Assembly (NCBI RefSeq): GCF_026016465.1
Contig: NZ_CP100390.1
Location: 620,001-684,000, forward strand
DNA from: Alkalimarinus alittae
GTDB taxonomy: Bacteria > Pseudomonadota > Gammaproteobacteria > Pseudomonadales > Oleiphilaceae
Reading direction: 5' to 3'
Length of the DNA: 64,000 bases
Made by a program: the position numbers and the translations under genes. The notes under the pieces are model-generated. The model had not been told where the DNA came from. It worked only from the letters and a program-made list of their open reading frames with translations, and made no database searches. Shown piece after piece: positions 46,274-56,345 of this stretch. Numbering within the stretch: position 1 is the stretch's first letter; each line of letters begins with the position of its first letter.

Positions 46274-47542
46274 TTAGTTTTGGGCTGTGTGCTTAAAAAA
46301 GTCAATCTTATAATTGACTGCGTTTTTTCCTGGGTCGAGTATTTCTATCGAGATATGAATAGGCGTATTTTTCGGCATTGCAGGCCAGTTTTTGATTTCA
46401 CCTGAGAGGTAATCTGATGGCTCAAATAGGCGCTGTGCAATCACGTTATTGTTCAGGTCTGAAAAATAAAGCGCAAGGTTTGGAAAAGGCTGATCGTAAG
46501 GTGCTTGATTAACAATCACCGTATCGATAATAAGTGCTTTGCGCGCAGTCGGATGGCTCCGCACTACTAAATTCTGGCTTTTGATCTTAGTGGTATCGAC
46601 AAGATCGGGTAATTGGCAACCTACAAGTTGGCAGCCTTTTTCATAGAAGGGTCTTAATTGTTCAAACTGCGCCAACTTGTCATAATGAAACCAAGATAAC
46701 TGTGCCAGGAGTGTAACCAGTAATAGAATGTTTAATGTGGACCAAATAAATGTGCCAATAATAGAACGACCCGAAGCATTAGGAAGGTCGAGAGGGTCAA
46801 CCTGAAGGTTCTGGTATTGGTGTGATAAATCTGTACTGGCGTAGCGTTGTGATTGCTCTGCTTTAATAGGGGGTGTGTGGTTTGCTTGTGTGACATTAGC
46901 GTCGTCATGAGTCGGTGGCTCGACTTGGGGAGCGCGGATGGCTATTTCTTCTTGGCTGTTTTCTTGGTCGAGTGCGGCGAACTCTGCAGAAAACGAGTCT
47001 GATTCTTCGGCCGTCGGCTTTTTCGCTGAGTGATCGCTTTTATTGGTTTCTATATCTTCCAGCATTTTCTCGGCCCAACTCTCGTCAGAACCTGCTTTTT
47101 TATTAGTTAGATCTTCGTTAAGGTCATCGTCTAATTTATGGTCAGAAAAATGGCTAGAACCGCCTTCGCCTAATTCGAGAAAACTGTCGCTGAGTTCAGA
47201 AGAGAATGTACCTGGGCCGGTATAGCCTTCATCTTCGCTATCTTCATCGGGGTTGTCTGCAAAGACAAACTCATCGTCGTCGTTTTCATCTGCTGTTTTT
47301 TGTGGTTCTGAGGTCTCTGGTGAATGGGTATCAGAGGTTTCGGTAAGCGGTTTTTGAGGTGCTTGTGGCTGGCTAGTCGGAGCGGGTTTAGGCTGCGCAG
47401 ACTGCGTCAGATTTTCTAGTGCATTAAATACTTCTAGGCAAGATCCACAGCGGACTTTTCCACCTGCAGCGTTAAGATGCTGGTCTTGTACTTTGAAGGT
47501 CGCTTGACAGTGAGGGCATTGAGTTAAGTGAGTGTTACTCAT
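46274..47542 (-). CDS. Zinc-ribbon DUF3426 membrane protein
   Basis: 422 aa from ATG 47542 (AAAGGA four to five bases upstream; longer frame not needed). N-terminal MJ0042-type zinc ribbon with two Cys pairs (CPHC, CGSC), a long acidic, low-complexity linker (about 45-250), one transmembrane segment (STLNILLLVTLLAQLSW) and a C-terminal DUF3426 domain facing the periplasm. Commonly found next to prmA in gammaproteobacteria; function unknown. Confidence 0.9.
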   Translation of the reverse strand: MSNTHLTQCPHCQATFKVQDQHLNAAGGKVRCGSCLEVFNALENLTQSAQPKPAPTSQPQAPQKPLTETSDTHSPETSEPQKTADENDDDEFVFADNPDEDSEDEGYTGPGTFSSELSDSFLELGEGGSSHFSDHKLDDDLNEDLTNKKAGSDESWAEKMLEDIETNKSDHSAKKPTAEESDSFSAEFAALDQENSQEEIAIRAPQVEPPTHDDANVTQANHTPPIKAEQSQRYASTDLSHQYQNLQVDPLDLPNASGRSIIGTFIWSTLNILLLVTLLAQLSWFHYDKLAQFEQLRPFYEKGCQLVGCQLPDLVDTTKIKSQNLVVRSHPTARKALIIDTVIVNQAPYDQPFPNLALYFSDLNNNVIAQRLFEPSDYLSGEIKNWPAMPKNTPIHISIEILDPGKNAVNYKIDFFKHTAQN

Positions 47543-47668
47543 CGCGTCCTTTTGCATCCTTTGAAAAAAATCTGACTTAGTATTTAGTATAATGATATTA
47601 AGTGTAGCGACTTTTATGGGTTCTGAATAGCGGTGACTTTTAGCCACCGCCTATTTTGGCTAACCGTT

Positions 47669-48559
47669 TTATCGCTTGCTTCCGCTCAGCCTAATCCATT
47701 CTTCTTTTTGCTCGGGCGGGTTCATTTCAAACCATTCGCTATAGCACTCACTAACATCGCTGGCTTGCTGTTCTAATATGCCTGACAGAACTAATAAACC
47801 ATCTTTTTTTGTCATGTTTGCTAAGGTGGGCGATAGGCTGATAAGCGGTTGTGCCAGTATATTTGCAATCATGACATCAGCTTCAATGTCTGGCGCCTCA
47901 CCAGGGAGGTAAATCTCAAACCGATCTTCTTCTATATTATTGCGGCGAGTATTCTCTCTTGAGGCTTCGAGTGCTTGAGGGTCATTATCGACGCCTATCA
48001 CGCGCTTAGCGCCTAATAATAGTGCAGCGATACCTAAAATTCCTGAACCACAGCCATAATCGACGACGACTTTATCTTTGAGGTCCTGTGCATCAAGCCA
48101 AGCCAAGCAGAGTGCTGTTGTTGGGTGAGTCCCAGTACCGAATGCTAAGCCAGGGTCAAGCATTAAGTTAATGCCATTTGGGTCTTCTGGCTCTCGCCAA
48201 CTAGGGCAGATCCACAGTCGGGTGCCAAATTGCATGGGGTGGAAATTGTCCATCCAGGCACGTTCCCAGTCTTTATCTTCTAAGATCTCGACCCTGTGAG
48301 CGGGTAGAGGGCTCCCGCTTAGTGCCTGATAACGCGCTTCAATTTTTGGAATAATTGATTGCATATCAGCCGCAGCATCAAACAGCCCCGTTAGTTGGGT
48401 GTGCTTCCAAAGCGGTGTTGTGCCGCGTTCTGGCTCATAAATTGGCTGATCTTTGCCATCTTCCATGGTCACCGCGCAAGCGCCAGACGTTAGCAAAAGC
48501 TCTTCTATGCTATCAATCTGAGCGGGGTGTATATCGATTTTAACTTGTATCCACGGCAT
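47669..48559 (-). CDS. prmA: Ribosomal protein L11 methyltransferase PrmA
   Basis: Trimethylates ribosomal protein L11 using S-adenosylmethionine. 296 aa: N-terminal substrate-recognition domain (MPWIQVKI, VTMEDGKDQPIYEP) and a C-terminal Rossmann methyltransferase with DPGLAFGTGTHPTT, VDYGCGSGILGIAA, GVDNDPQA and NILAQPL (NPPY-equivalent). Usual length and gene context. Confidence 0.97.
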   Translation of the reverse strand: MPWIQVKIDIHPAQIDSIEELLLTSGACAVTMEDGKDQPIYEPERGTTPLWKHTQLTGLFDAAADMQSIIPKIEARYQALSGSPLPAHRVEILEDKDWERAWMDNFHPMQFGTRLWICPSWREPEDPNGINLMLDPGLAFGTGTHPTTALCLAWLDAQDLKDKVVVDYGCGSGILGIAALLLGAKRVIGVDNDPQALEASRENTRRNNIEEDRFEIYLPGEAPDIEADVMIANILAQPLISLSPTLANMTKKDGLLVLSGILEQQASDVSECYSEWFEMNPPEQKEEWIRLSGSKR

Positions 48560-48632
48560 GGCTTGACCTTAATAATAAAAACTTAACAGTTGATGATGCT
48601 TTTTTCTGGAGAACTCGGGCGTAGCAAGTGTG

Positions 48633-49973
48633 CTATTTTTTAATCAGTTTCTCTAAATAGTGGATAGTAAAGTCGCCTTGGCGGAAGCTTTGATCCTGGA
48701 CCAATCTTTGGTGTAACGGGACGTTGGTTTTTATGCCGTCGATGACGAGTTCATTAAGGGCAACCGACATGCGATTTAATGCACTTTCTCTATCTTCACC
48801 ATGGGTAATGAGTTTACCAATCAGTGAGTCATAAAAAGGCGGAACGTTGTACCCGCTGAACAAGTGAGAGTCGACTCTGACACCATAACCACCTGGGGCG
48901 TGAAAATGATTCACTTTACCGGGGCTTGGGATGAACGTTTTAGGGTCTTCAGCATTAATGCGGCACTCTATGGCATGCCCGCTAAAGACAATATCGTCTT
49001 GGGAGACAGAAAGCGGTAGGCCGCTGGCAATTCGCAGTTGCTCTTTAACAATATCAACGCCGCTGATCATTTCAGAAACAGGGTGCTCTACTTGAATTCG
49101 AGTGTTCATCTCAATAAAGTAGAATTGATCATCCTGATAAAGAAACTCAAAGGTTCCCGCGCCTTTATAGCCAATATCGATGCAAGCTTTAGTGCAGGCT
49201 TTAAAGACAGCAGCTCTTGCGGCTTCATTAATATTGGGGGCTGGGGCCTCTTCAATTACTTTTTGGTGGCGTCTTTGTAACGAGCAGTCCCGATCACCAA
49301 GATGGATTGCATGACCTTGGCCATCTGCGAGCACTTGGACTTCGACATGACGTGGTCGATCAAGAAATTTTTCGAGGTAAACGGTGTCATCCCCAAATGC
49401 GGCTTTTGCTTCACTCTTTGTAAGTTGAATGCTGCTGAGAAGCTGGTCTTCAGAATAAACAGCCTTCATACCTCGTCCTCCGCCACCGGAAGCCGCTTTA
49501 ATCATGATCGGGTAGCCAATTTTATGTGCGATGGCGAGTGTGCGATCATCATTGTTGGTCACCGGTCCGTCTGAGCCTGGCACTGTCGGCACACCTGCTT
49601 TTGCCATCGCTTGAATAGCTGATACTTTGTTGCCCATTAAGCGAATTACATCATGAGATGGGCCGATAAAAGCAAATCCACTTTTTTCGACCTGTTCTGC
49701 AAAGTCGGCATTCTCTGCCAAAAATCCGTACCCTGGGTGGATGGCTACTGCCTCGGTGACTTCTGCCGCTGCGATAATTGCGGGTATATTTAGGTAGCTA
49801 TCCGTTGGGCTATCGGGGCCTATGCAGACAGACTCGTCAGCCATCCGAACGTGCATTAGATCTCGATCTACTCGAGAGTGAACGGCTACCGTTTGAATGC
49901 CTAGCGCTTTGCATGCACGCAAAATACGGAGTGCGATTTCTCCTCGATTGGCGATTAATACTTTTTCAATCAT
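48633..49973 (-). CDS. accC: Acetyl-CoA carboxylase biotin carboxylase subunit AccC
   Basis: Carboxylates the biotin carried by AccB, the first half-reaction of fatty-acid synthesis. 446 aa ATP-grasp enzyme: [59 protein letters not shown] (two adjoining motifs), [13 protein letters not shown]. It starts 13 bases after accB. Confidence 0.98.
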   Translation of the reverse strand: MIEKVLIANRGEIALRILRACKALGIQTVAVHSRVDRDLMHVRMADESVCIGPDSPTDSYLNIPAIIAAAEVTEAVAIHPGYGFLAENADFAEQVEKSGFAFIGPSHDVIRLMGNKVSAIQAMAKAGVPTVPGSDGPVTNNDDRTLAIAHKIGYPIMIKAASGGGGRGMKAVYSEDQLLSSIQLTKSEAKAAFGDDTVYLEKFLDRPRHVEVQVLADGQGHAIHLGDRDCSLQRRHQKVIEEAPAPNINEAARAAVFKACTKACIDIGYKGAGTFEFLYQDDQFYFIEMNTRIQVEHPVSEMISGVDIVKEQLRIASGLPLSVSQDDIVFSGHAIECRINAEDPKTFIPSPGKVNHFHAPGGYGVRVDSHLFSGYNVPPFYDSLIGKLITHGEDRESALNRMSVALNELVIDGIKTNVPLHQRLVQDQSFRQGDFTIHYLEKLIKK

Positions 49974-49986
49974 TCTGCTTACTCAA

Positions 49987-50439
49987 TCAAACAATAGTAA
50001 TAAGGGGTTGATCGAATTCGACAGGCTGCCCATTTTCGATGAGGATTTCTGAAACGGTACCGGTTTTATCTGCTTCAATCTGGTTCATCATTTTCATTGC
50101 TTCAACAATACAAATGATATCGCCGGCTTTAATGTTTTGACCTACTTCAATAAATGACGGTGCACTAGGAGAGGCTGCACGATAAAAAGTGCCGACCATC
50201 GGAGAGCGAACCGCGTGACCATTTAGCTCGGGTGCTGATGGCGCTTGGTCAGATGAGGTGTCAGTCGGTTCAGTAGACACTGAGGGCGCCGCTGCAACGT
50301 AAGTAGGCTGAGGGGCTGCGGCGCTCACTTGTTTGCGTCGACTAATACGTACAGCGTCTTCACCTTCTTTAATCTCAATTTCTTCAATATCAGATTCTTC
50401 AATTAACTCAATCAGTTTTTTTATTTTACGAATATCCAT
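49987..50439 (-). CDS. accB: Biotin carboxyl carrier protein AccB
   Basis: 150 aa. N-terminal helix ([18 protein letters not shown]), Ala/Pro/Ser-rich linker (about 40-75), and C-terminal biotinyl domain with the modified Lys in VEAMKMMNQ. Operon accB-accC is standard; the 133-base gap upstream likely carries the promoter. Confidence 0.98.
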   Translation of the reverse strand: MDIRKIKKLIELIEESDIEEIEIKEGEDAVRISRRKQVSAAAPQPTYVAAAPSVSTEPTDTSSDQAPSAPELNGHAVRSPMVGTFYRAASPSAPSFIEVGQNIKAGDIICIVEAMKMMNQIEADKTGTVSEILIENGQPVEFDQPLITIV

Positions 50440-50572
50440 GTTTATATCTCTTTTCGCCGTAAATAGCCTGAATATATACTCGCTCGGCGTGGTTGTAGTT
50501 AAGGTCTTGTTAGTGTGCAGTCATATTTAAGTTCTGATCATTGTTTAATCTAAGCTGACTGACACTGATTAA

Positions 50573-51010
50573 TTAGTTCAATTGTTTAATGGCGGCTTGT
50601 AAGGCTAAGTCATAGCCTTGGCTGCCTAGACCACAGATAACTCCGACAGCCACATCTGAAAAATAAGAGTGATGCCTGAATGTTTCCCGTGCATGTACAT
50701 TCGATAAATGTACTTCAATAAAAGGTATCTCTACTGCAAGCAGGGCATCCCTAAGAGCGACACTGGTATGTGTAAAAGCCGCAGGGTTGATAATGATAAA
50801 GTCGACCCCTTCCTGTTTTGCATCGTGAATGCGGTCAATTAATTCATACTCTGCATTACTTTGAAGTGTTTGCAGGTGATGACCGAGTTCAGTGGCTGAG
50901 TTTTGAAGCCTATGATTGATATCGCTGAGGGTTTCAGAGCCGTAAATCTCTGGTTCTCGGCTGCCTAGCATATTCAAGTTAGGACCATGAAGAACAAGTA
51001 TTGTCGCCAT
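50573..51010 (-). CDS. aroQ: Type II 3-dehydroquinate dehydratase AroQ
   Basis: Third step of the shikimate pathway. 145 aa, the typical compact type II enzyme: [20 protein letters not shown] ([10 protein letters not shown]), [50 protein letters not shown]. Position before accBC is conserved. A third aromatic-pathway gene in this window besides pheA and the DAHP synthase. Confidence 0.97.
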   Translation of the reverse strand: MATILVLHGPNLNMLGSREPEIYGSETLSDINHRLQNSATELGHHLQTLQSNAEYELIDRIHDAKQEGVDFIIINPAAFTHTSVALRDALLAVEIPFIEVHLSNVHARETFRHHSYFSDVAVGVICGLGSQGYDLALQAAIKQLN

Positions 51011-51154
51011 AGCGGAGTGTCCTTTCCCGATAATATTGAGGTTGATTGTAGAGAGGTGTAGGTAACTTAGTTGCGATTTCTACGAAGTTTGCCGTCTTTT
51101 CCCTATATTTTCAAGAAAATTCGGCAAACTTGTATTTAGTTAGAATTAATTTCT

Positions 51155-52783
51155 CTATTGAGAAGAGGGTTCGCGATAACTGCGAACTGCGTTGCGACCT
51201 GCTCGCTTCGCATCGTATAGGGCGTTATCTGCACGCTCGCAAATAAGTTGTGCATTTTCATGGGTTCCTGAGGCAACGCCACAACTGAATGTGACATGGA
51301 ATTCAGAGTTGCCGGCGGGTTGTTGCAGTTCTGCGAATTTCTCGCGAATTTCATTGAGTATGATCTTTGCGTCGTTTTCGCTGGTGTTAGGCAGCACGAT
51401 GGCAAACTCCTCACCACCATAACGACCAATATGATCGGTTTTTCTTAGTCGCTGTTTTAAAAACAGGGAAAGGCTTTTTAATACTCTGTCACCGATAGGG
51501 TGGCCGTAGCTATCATTGATTTTTTTGAAGAAATCGATGTCCAGCATCGCAAATGTTAGCTTGGTCCCATTCTGGTGAGCCTTAGCAATTTCATTTTCTA
51601 ATAAATAAAGCGTATGGGTGTGATTGTAGAGCCCTGTAAGGCTGTCTCTGATCATGAGCGCTAATAAAGAGCGTGCGCGCCGGCCTCGGTTATGTATGGT
51701 TGAGGCTAGGTGCTTAGGATTGATGGGTTTTGTTAAAAAGTCATCTCCACCTAGGCTCATCGCATGAAGCTGTTTGTTGATATCATCTTCTGCAGATAAG
51801 TAGATAATAGGGACGCTGTGAAATTTGTCTTGCTGACGAATAACACGTGCGAGCTCCATCCCAGTACATCCCGGCATGTACATATCCATGATGACAATTT
51901 CAGGCGAAAAATCATTAAGCGCGATAAGTACTTGCATGGGGTCTGTAATAACACAGGTGGTCATGCCTGCTTTTGTTAGAACATTTTCAATATAGCGTGC
52001 TTGAGCCCGAGAGTCGTCAACGACTAATACCTTATATGGATCGAGTGGGCTTGCATTGGTGTACTCTTCTATTTTTTCAATCAGCTGACCTAGATCCACC
52101 ACTTTATGGAAAAACTCTTCACCGCCGCTTCTTGACGCCATTAAACGGATCTCGATGCCATCATCATCTTCGCTAGTATAAATGATAGGGATTGGTGTCT
52201 CGTGGTTTGACTGTATTGATTTAATAGTTTCGATGCCGGCAAATTTATCACCGTTAAAATCAACATCAATGACGATTGTTTCGGGTTTGTTGTGTTGGGC
52301 TGCTTTTATCAGTTCATCGCTCGTATCAAAACTGATTGCTCTAAAACCGAAAAACTCTAGCTGTTTGATAATTCGCTGAGCGTTTTCCTTGTGATTGATC
52401 GCAATATAAATAGGGGTTCGAAGAAACGTGCGAGGGGCCGCACTAGCATCACAATCGCTTTTGCGTTGAGTGCATTCGCTTAGCGCGGTAATTGCTTTGT
52501 TTATTTTTTCTTTTTTGAGGTCGTCCAGTTGGGTTTCATCTGACTGTATTGAATCTAATACATTGGTTAAATCTTTTGCGACAAGCAGGTGTTGGTTCAT
52601 CTCAAAGCGAGAAGCAAATTTGCCTAGTTTTTCAGCCGATTCTTTCAGGTCATTTAGCCATTGCATGTCGGCCCAATCGGAGTCTTTAAGTTTCTGCCAG
52701 TTATCAAGCACGATTCTAGCCTGACTGGTTACTCGCTTAGAGAAGTGTTGCTTTAGTTTATCCCGCTGATCTTCTGATGACAT
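51155..52783 (-). CDS. Two-receiver response regulator diguanylate cyclase
   Basis: 542 aa. Helical N-terminus (1-115), a degenerate receiver (about 122-240; IYIAINHKENA lacks the acidic pair), an intact receiver (about 250-365; VVDDS, IVIMDMYMPG with the phospho-acceptor Asp, YLSAED, LTKP), and a C-terminal GGDEF domain (about 375-540) with RYGGEEF and an intact inhibitory site RKTD five residues before it. Phosphorylation should control c-di-GMP synthesis. No histidine kinase is adjacent. Divergent from the LapD-like gene. Confidence 0.92.
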   Translation of the reverse strand: MSSEDQRDKLKQHFSKRVTSQARIVLDNWQKLKDSDWADMQWLNDLKESAEKLGKFASRFEMNQHLLVAKDLTNVLDSIQSDETQLDDLKKEKINKAITALSECTQRKSDCDASAAPRTFLRTPIYIAINHKENAQRIIKQLEFFGFRAISFDTSDELIKAAQHNKPETIVIDVDFNGDKFAGIETIKSIQSNHETPIPIIYTSEDDDGIEIRLMASRSGGEEFFHKVVDLGQLIEKIEEYTNASPLDPYKVLVVDDSRAQARYIENVLTKAGMTTCVITDPMQVLIALNDFSPEIVIMDMYMPGCTGMELARVIRQQDKFHSVPIIYLSAEDDINKQLHAMSLGGDDFLTKPINPKHLASTIHNRGRRARSLLALMIRDSLTGLYNHTHTLYLLENEIAKAHQNGTKLTFAMLDIDFFKKINDSYGHPIGDRVLKSLSLFLKQRLRKTDHIGRYGGEEFAIVLPNTSENDAKIILNEIREKFAELQQPAGNSEFHVTFSCGVASGTHENAQLICERADNALYDAKRAGRNAVRSYREPSSQ

Positions 52784-52947
52784 TAACTGTTCCTTCGGTC
52801 GTGAAGCGTTGTTTCCGAAATGTGTAACTAAAGCCGTTATAAATTGTGGCGGCTTTATCGGTTAGCGCTCACGGTATTGGCTGCTTTTTTATATTTATTA
52901 AGCTTTTTGTCTAAAATGTATAACTATTATTGTAGAGATTCTGTACC

Positions 52948-52971
52948 GGACTATAGTGTTTAATATAGTCC
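52948..52971. promoter_or_regulatory. Inverted repeat in the divergent c-di-GMP promoter region
   Basis: GGACTATA, eight-base spacer, TATAGTCC: a perfect eight-base inverted repeat in the AT-rich 297-base gap between the two divergent c-di-GMP genes. Candidate operator for either or both; no known regulator motif recognised. Nothing else coding is seen in 52784-53080. Confidence 0.45.
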
Positions 52972-53080
52972 TTTAATGTCATAGTGTGTAACTATTTGTA
53001 ATAATTCAAATTGTGATCATATTAAAACTGTGAAATTGATTACTATTGAATTATGAGTTTATTAACATGAGGTAGTTAAC

Positions 53081-55066
53081 ATGAACAATAAAGAACCTCG
53101 TAGTGTTACGTTAAAACAGGTGCTGCTGTGGTTTACAGGCCTACTGATGGCATCGCTACTGGTTATTAATTTCTTACTAAATGTTAGTAGCTCTAAAGCG
53201 TATATGCAACAACAACTAAGCTCTCACTCAGAGGACGCGGCTACGTCGCTTGGTTTGCTGCTTTCGACCGTAATTGATGCGAATGATTTAGTGAGTGCTG
53301 AATCACTGATAGATGCCATGTTTGATCGTGGCTACTATCGACACATTATCTATTACGATGTTGATGGCCAGGCTAAAGTATTACGTCACTCGACAATGAA
53401 AATTGAAGGGGTTCCCAGCTGGTTTGTTGATCAAATAGATTTGCAAGCGCCAGAGGGGACAGCACAGGTTATGAGTGGGTGGAGCCAGTTGGGCAGTGTT
53501 TCTGTGGTGAGTCATCCTGGGTTTGCCTATATCAAACTATGGGACAGCCTTAAGGTTGAGCTGATTTGGTTCACATTAATTGCTGCAGTGGCATTTTTAG
53601 TCATGCAGTTTGTTATCACGACCATATTGCTTCCGTTAACAAGAATAGAGAAACAGGCGAAAGCGATTAGAGATAGGGATTTTAGCTTTCGACCACCGTT
53701 GCCGAAGACGCGTGAATTAAAACGGGTTGCGGTTGCGATGAATAGCATGTCAGATCGGCTTGGAAAGATGTTTGGCGAGCAACTATCACTTATTGAACAT
53801 TTGCGTACAGAGTCATTTCATGACCCTATTACCGGACTCGGTAACCGTGCTGAATTTGATGGACGGCTGAAAGCGGAACTTGAGTCTGAGCAAAGTACTG
53901 CAGTAGGCAGTTTGTGTTTAATTCAGCTAAGTGACTTTGCGAGTTATAACCAAAAAAATGGCCGCCGTTCAGGTGATGATTTATTGATTGAGCTGGCAAA
54001 TACGATTAAAGCGAGCATTGTGCCAATTGCTGGCGCTTTTGTTGCTCGCCGTTCGGGGTCAGATTTTTCAATATTTTTGCCCGGCGTGATTGATGAGCAG
54101 GCCGATAAGTTTGCTAATGATTTGCTACATAAACTGTCGGGACTGCATTTAGTTAAGCAAATCTGTCGAAATGATATTTTGCATATTGGTATTGCATCTA
54201 CGCTGACTAATTTACCGCTGCCTGTCTTTTTATCTGAAGCGGATATGGCGCTACGTAATGCTCAGGCTATTGGGCCAAACGGATGGCAGCGTTATGTTGG
54301 TGATAGCAACTTTTCAACCCCCGGAGAGTCGGTTAGACAGGCTAATGAGTGGCAGAAAATACTGGTTGATACGCTGGCGGAAAAGAATATTATTTTTCAC
54401 TTTCAACCCGTGTATAGCGGTGACCGGAAAACTATTTTGCATCATCAGGTATTATCGCGTATCGAGGTTAACGGCGAGTTGATCGAAGCGGGTAAATTCA
54501 TTCCGATGGCTGAACGTTTTTCGATGCTGGCGGACTTTGATCGCTTGGTAGTGGATAAAATGGTCCGGCTGGCAGAGAGCGATACAGTTACAAGACGTTA
54601 CTGCATTAATTTATCGGTTCACTCACTGACAGACGAAATGTTTGTTGAGTGGTTTTTGAATAAAATGACAGAGCACCCTGATGCGGCTAGATGGTTTATT
54701 TTTGAAGTCTCTGAATATAGCCTGCAACTAGCAAATGAGGCGCTTGAAAAAATCGTAACGGCAAGCTCAACGCTAGGGTATGAAATATCGATTGATAAGT
54801 TTGGCGTAGCGGCGGTTCCATTTGCCTATTTACAGCATTTGTCGATTCATTATATTAAGGTTGATCATAGCTTTATTCGTGATATACAACATAGTCGTGA
54901 TAATCAGTTTTTCTTGCGGACAGTGTTGCAGATTGCTCATGGGCAGGATATTCAGGTTATTGCCGTGGGTGTTGAGTTTGAAGATGAGTGGGATTCTATA
55001 GAGCCACTCGGCATCGATGGCGCGATGGGGTATTATCTCTGTAGACCGCAAGCGAAGATTGAGTAG
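53081..55066 (+). CDS. LapD-like c-di-GMP receptor (degenerate GGDEF-EAL)
   Basis: 661 aa inner-membrane protein: TM1 (about 12-32), periplasmic LapD/MoxY-type domain (33-155), TM2 (about 158-182), HAMP (to about 235), GGDEF domain with the active site decayed to RRSGSDF, and an EAL domain whose signature reads QVLSR instead of E-A/V-L-x-R. The layout and double degeneracy match LapD, which binds c-di-GMP and then sequesters the adhesin protease LapG through its periplasmic domain. No lapG or large adhesin gene is in the window, so the LapD role is inferred. Confidence 0.85.
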   Translation: MNNKEPRSVTLKQVLLWFTGLLMASLLVINFLLNVSSSKAYMQQQLSSHSEDAATSLGLLLSTVIDANDLVSAESLIDAMFDRGYYRHIIYYDVDGQAKVLRHSTMKIEGVPSWFVDQIDLQAPEGTAQVMSGWSQLGSVSVVSHPGFAYIKLWDSLKVELIWFTLIAAVAFLVMQFVITTILLPLTRIEKQAKAIRDRDFSFRPPLPKTRELKRVAVAMNSMSDRLGKMFGEQLSLIEHLRTESFHDPITGLGNRAEFDGRLKAELESEQSTAVGSLCLIQLSDFASYNQKNGRRSGDDLLIELANTIKASIVPIAGAFVARRSGSDFSIFLPGVIDEQADKFANDLLHKLSGLHLVKQICRNDILHIGIASTLTNLPLPVFLSEADMALRNAQAIGPNGWQRYVGDSNFSTPGESVRQANEWQKILVDTLAEKNIIFHFQPVYSGDRKTILHHQVLSRIEVNGELIEAGKFIPMAERFSMLADFDRLVVDKMVRLAESDTVTRRYCINLSVHSLTDEMFVEWFLNKMTEHPDAARWFIFEVSEYSLQLANEALEKIVTASSTLGYEISIDKFGVAAVPFAYLQHLSIHYIKVDHSFIRDIQHSRDNQFFLRTVLQIAHGQDIQVIAVGVEFEDEWDSIEPLGIDGAMGYYLCRPQAKIE

Positions 55067-55200
55067 CGTGTATTGGATGACGCCTAAGGTAGTTGAAGTA
55101 AAATATACCTAGGCAGCATAGGGCAAGCGAAAACGAATTGATAAGATATCGTTAAGTAAAATAATATAACGTAATTATAGAAAGTAAATAGGGTTATAGA

Positions 55201-56253
55201 ATGGCATTTCAAAGGGTTAAAGATTTCGTAAATGATCGCTGGGAAGACCTGCAGGATTATATGGGCGGCGGGCTGTTACCCAAAGTGCTAATGGGTGGGC
55301 TCGGGCTCTATTTAATTATCTCTGTGGTGCTGGGTATGTTCTGGAGTAGCGAGCCTGAAACCTTTGACGTTGCACCGGCTGCAGCGGTAAGGGCGAGTGC
55401 AGAAGGCCATAAAGTGGTTGTCGGTTCTACTACAACGGCGACACTGATTATCTTGGCTGAAACGATACTCGATAAGCCTGGCGGCTATATTCATAATGAT
55501 ATTTTTCCCCCAGGAATTTGGCTTGATAATATGTCAAGTTGGGAGTTTGGAGTATTGGTACAGGTAAGAGATTTAGCAAGAGCCCTGCGTAAAGACTTGA
55601 GCCGAGTACAAAGTCAGTCGACAGAAGACCCTGACTTGGCGATCGCTGAACCGCAATTTAACTTTGATAGCCGAAGCTGGGCTATCCCGTCTACAGAGAG
55701 AGAATATCGTCGTGGTATTGCGGCATTAAACCGATACCTTGGGCGTTTATCTGACGATAATAAGCAAGACGCTCAATTTTATGCGCGTGCTGATAACTTA
55801 AGAAACTGGTTGTCTGACATAGAAAACCGTCTCGGCAGCCTTTCTCAGCGATTGAGCGAAAGCGTCGGTCGTAACCAGTTGGATATGGGCTTAGCAGGCG
55901 ACCCTTCAGCTCAGCAGTCAACAGCCACGACAAAGTTGATTGTTAAGAAAACACCTTGGTTAGAAATTGATAATATTTTCTATGAAGCAAGAGGAACCAC
56001 TTGGGCGTTGATACACATCTTAAAGGCGATTGAAGTGGATTTTGATAAAGTGCTTAGAGATAAGAATGCCTTAGTGAGCTTAAAACAGATTATTATTGAG
56101 TTAGAAGCCACTCAAGAAACGGTTTGGAGCCCGATGATTCTAAATGGTAGTGGGTTTGGAATGACTGCAAATCACTCGATTACTATGACGTCTTACATTT
56201 CTCGTGCTAATGCGGCAATTATTGAATTAAGAAACTTGCTGCAACAAGGGTAG
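55201..56253 (+). CDS. DUF2333 family protein
   Basis: 350 aa with one N-terminal membrane anchor (about residues 28-48; LPKVLMGGLGLYLIISVVLG) and a helical periplasmic part. Conserved blocks KPGGYIHNDIFPPG and DNMSSWEFGVLVQVRDLARA identify the family; function unknown. It follows the LapD-like gene after 134 bases on the same strand. Confidence 0.88.
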   Translation: MAFQRVKDFVNDRWEDLQDYMGGGLLPKVLMGGLGLYLIISVVLGMFWSSEPETFDVAPAAAVRASAEGHKVVVGSTTTATLIILAETILDKPGGYIHNDIFPPGIWLDNMSSWEFGVLVQVRDLARALRKDLSRVQSQSTEDPDLAIAEPQFNFDSRSWAIPSTEREYRRGIAALNRYLGRLSDDNKQDAQFYARADNLRNWLSDIENRLGSLSQRLSESVGRNQLDMGLAGDPSAQQSTATTKLIVKKTPWLEIDNIFYEARGTTWALIHILKAIEVDFDKVLRDKNALVSLKQIIIELEATQETVWSPMILNGSGFGMTANHSITMTSYISRANAAIIELRNLLQQG

Positions 56254-56302
56254 ATATAAAGCAAAAGACCAATCGCAGTGGGTCTCCGCCTGACATAAAC
56301 GA

Positions 56303-56340
56303 GGGGATGACAAATACCTCATCCCCGCGCAGGCGGGGAT
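56303..56340. repeat. Overlapping palindromic repeat between DUF2333 and nosL
   Basis: Two hairpins sharing an arm: GGGGATGA (56303-56310) pairs with TCATCCCC (56319-56326), and ATCCCCGC (56321-56328) pairs with GCGGGGAT (56333-56340). The second resembles the dispersed REP-like elements of the ATCCCCGC-N4-GCGGGGAT type seen in many proteobacteria. It separates convergent genes and may act as a bidirectional terminator or mRNA end. Only one copy is seen here. Confidence 0.6.
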
Positions 56341-56345
56341 CCATT

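Noticed and set aside
51136-51429. 97-codon minus-strand frame at the 3' end of the two-receiver cyclase gene
   Set aside because: A shifted reading of the GGDEF domain end; the cyclase frame carries the motifs.
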